Shown here in pieces: positions 63,841 through 64,000 of a stretch of DNA of 64,000 bases (positions are counted from its first letter, which is position 1; every line of letters starts with the position of its first letter). Both the position numbers and the translations under genes were made by a program. The notes below the pieces were generated by a model. It did not search any database and was not told the origin of the DNA. It saw nothing but the letters and a program-made list of their open reading frames with translations. Source of the DNA: an uncultured Clostridia bacterium (GTDB lineage: Bacteria; Bacillota; Clostridia; Lachnospirales; Anaerotignaceae); NCBI GenBank assembly GCA_910587195.1, contig CAJUKL010000006.1, forward strand, positions 5,566 to 69,565. Reading direction: 5' to 3'.

Positions 63841-63863
63841 ACAGTCAGTATAAAACTGACTGT
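63841..63863. terminator. Terminator between the hybrid kinase and the last gene
   Basis: Perfect stem ACAGTCAGT / ACTGACTGT with a T-run after it on the plus strand and A residues before it. It is shared by the two convergent genes. Confidence 0.85.
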
Positions 63864-63872
63864 TTCTTTTTA

Positions 63873-64000
63873 TTACTTTTCTGTTTCCTCTGTTTCTACT
63901 TTGTCAGAACCCTCTGTAGTAGGTTCTTCTGCTTCTACTTTGTCAGAATCCTCTGTAGTAGGTTCTTCTGCTTCTACTTTGTCGGAATCTTCTGTAGTAG
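63873..64000 (-). CDS. C-terminus of a protein with 13-residue acidic repeats, cut by window edge
   Basis: Only the last 41 complete codons and the stop are visible. They encode three units of TTEDSDKVEAEEP, the last one diverged and ending in TEETEK. Such low-complexity acidic repeats are typical of tails or linkers of surface or cell-envelope proteins, but the main body lies outside the window and the function cannot be told. Confidence 0.7.
   Translation of the reverse strand, partial: TTEDSDKVEAEEPTTEDSDKVEAEEPTTEGSDKVETEETEK
63895..64000. repeat. 39-bp tandem repeat
   Basis: The unit of 39 bp (13 codons) is repeated about 2.7 times before the window ends, with one to three base changes per unit. 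It stays in the reading frame of the minus-strand gene. The copy number beyond the edge is unknown. Confidence 0.85.

Noticed and set aside
63895..64000. CRISPR-like repeats at the right edge
   Set aside because: The 39-bp units are contiguous with no spacers and remain in a coding frame; this is a protein repeat.

Overview
The window is AT-rich chromosomal DNA from a Gram-positive anaerobe of the class Clostridia, most likely a Lachnospiraceae or Anaerotignaceae relative. Evidence for this: the gene order uvrC-hprK-murB-rapZ-whiA-HPr, groESL behind a CIRCE element, two PhoP/PhoR-type two-component systems, SLH-domain surface proteins, diaminopimelate dehydrogenase, strong AGGAGG-type ribosome sites and frequent TTG starts. 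Most genes lie on the minus strand. One tRNA (Thr, CGU) is present. There is no rRNA and no CRISPR array.

Layout. 1-380: 3' end of a tyrosine recombinase, the edge of an integrated element outside the window. 540-5000: nitronate monooxygenase, MATE exporter, carbonic anhydrase, DEDDh exonuclease. 5039-12099: one minus-strand operon comEA - response regulator - histidine kinase - GerMN lipoprotein-like protein - comEC - holA. 12196-18209: D,D-carboxypeptidase, PhoPR-like pair, EF-G-like GTPase. 18389-22405: cell-wall and secreted proteins, then a formate/nitrite-family channel behind a ZTP riboswitch. 22587-28264: MATE, YoaK-family protein, RarA, HAD phosphatase, phospholipase D-like protein. 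28364-33270: tRNA-Thr, groESL, ddh, luxS, HD-domain protein. 33325-36061: Feo iron-uptake operon with two FeoA genes and a 44-residue Cys-rich membrane protein. 36256-38809: pyrDE and a folate-type ECF S component separated by a MITE-like repeat.

38878-52344 is the most unusual part. A six-gene, translationally coupled operon encodes a SWIM zinc-finger protein, a helical-repeat protein, a MoxR-type AAA+ ATPase, a DUF5682-like protein, a VWA (MIDAS) protein and a CbiK-type cobaltochelatase. The first five resemble the uncharacterised E. coli yehLMPQ set. Directly downstream, behind a MerR-type promoter (19-bp spacer and perfect 9-2-9 palindrome), lies a five-gene nickel/peptide-type ABC transporter whose binding protein ends in a His-rich tail. 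No cobalamin pathway genes are nearby. I infer a candidate metal-loading or chelatase-like system. Immediately upstream is a transposase-less IS200/IS605-like element that keeps both hairpin ends and an omega-RNA-like segment with its own promoter.

52806-63831: Mrp-type Fe-S ATPase, SLH-CAP surface protein, then uvrC-hprK-murB-rapZ-whiA and an HPr paralogue. That paralogue lacks the phosphoaccepting His but keeps the HprK target Ser (Crh-like). The window closes with a hybrid histidine kinase and the C-terminus of a protein with a 13-residue acidic repeat. No searches were run; family names rest on motif recognition.
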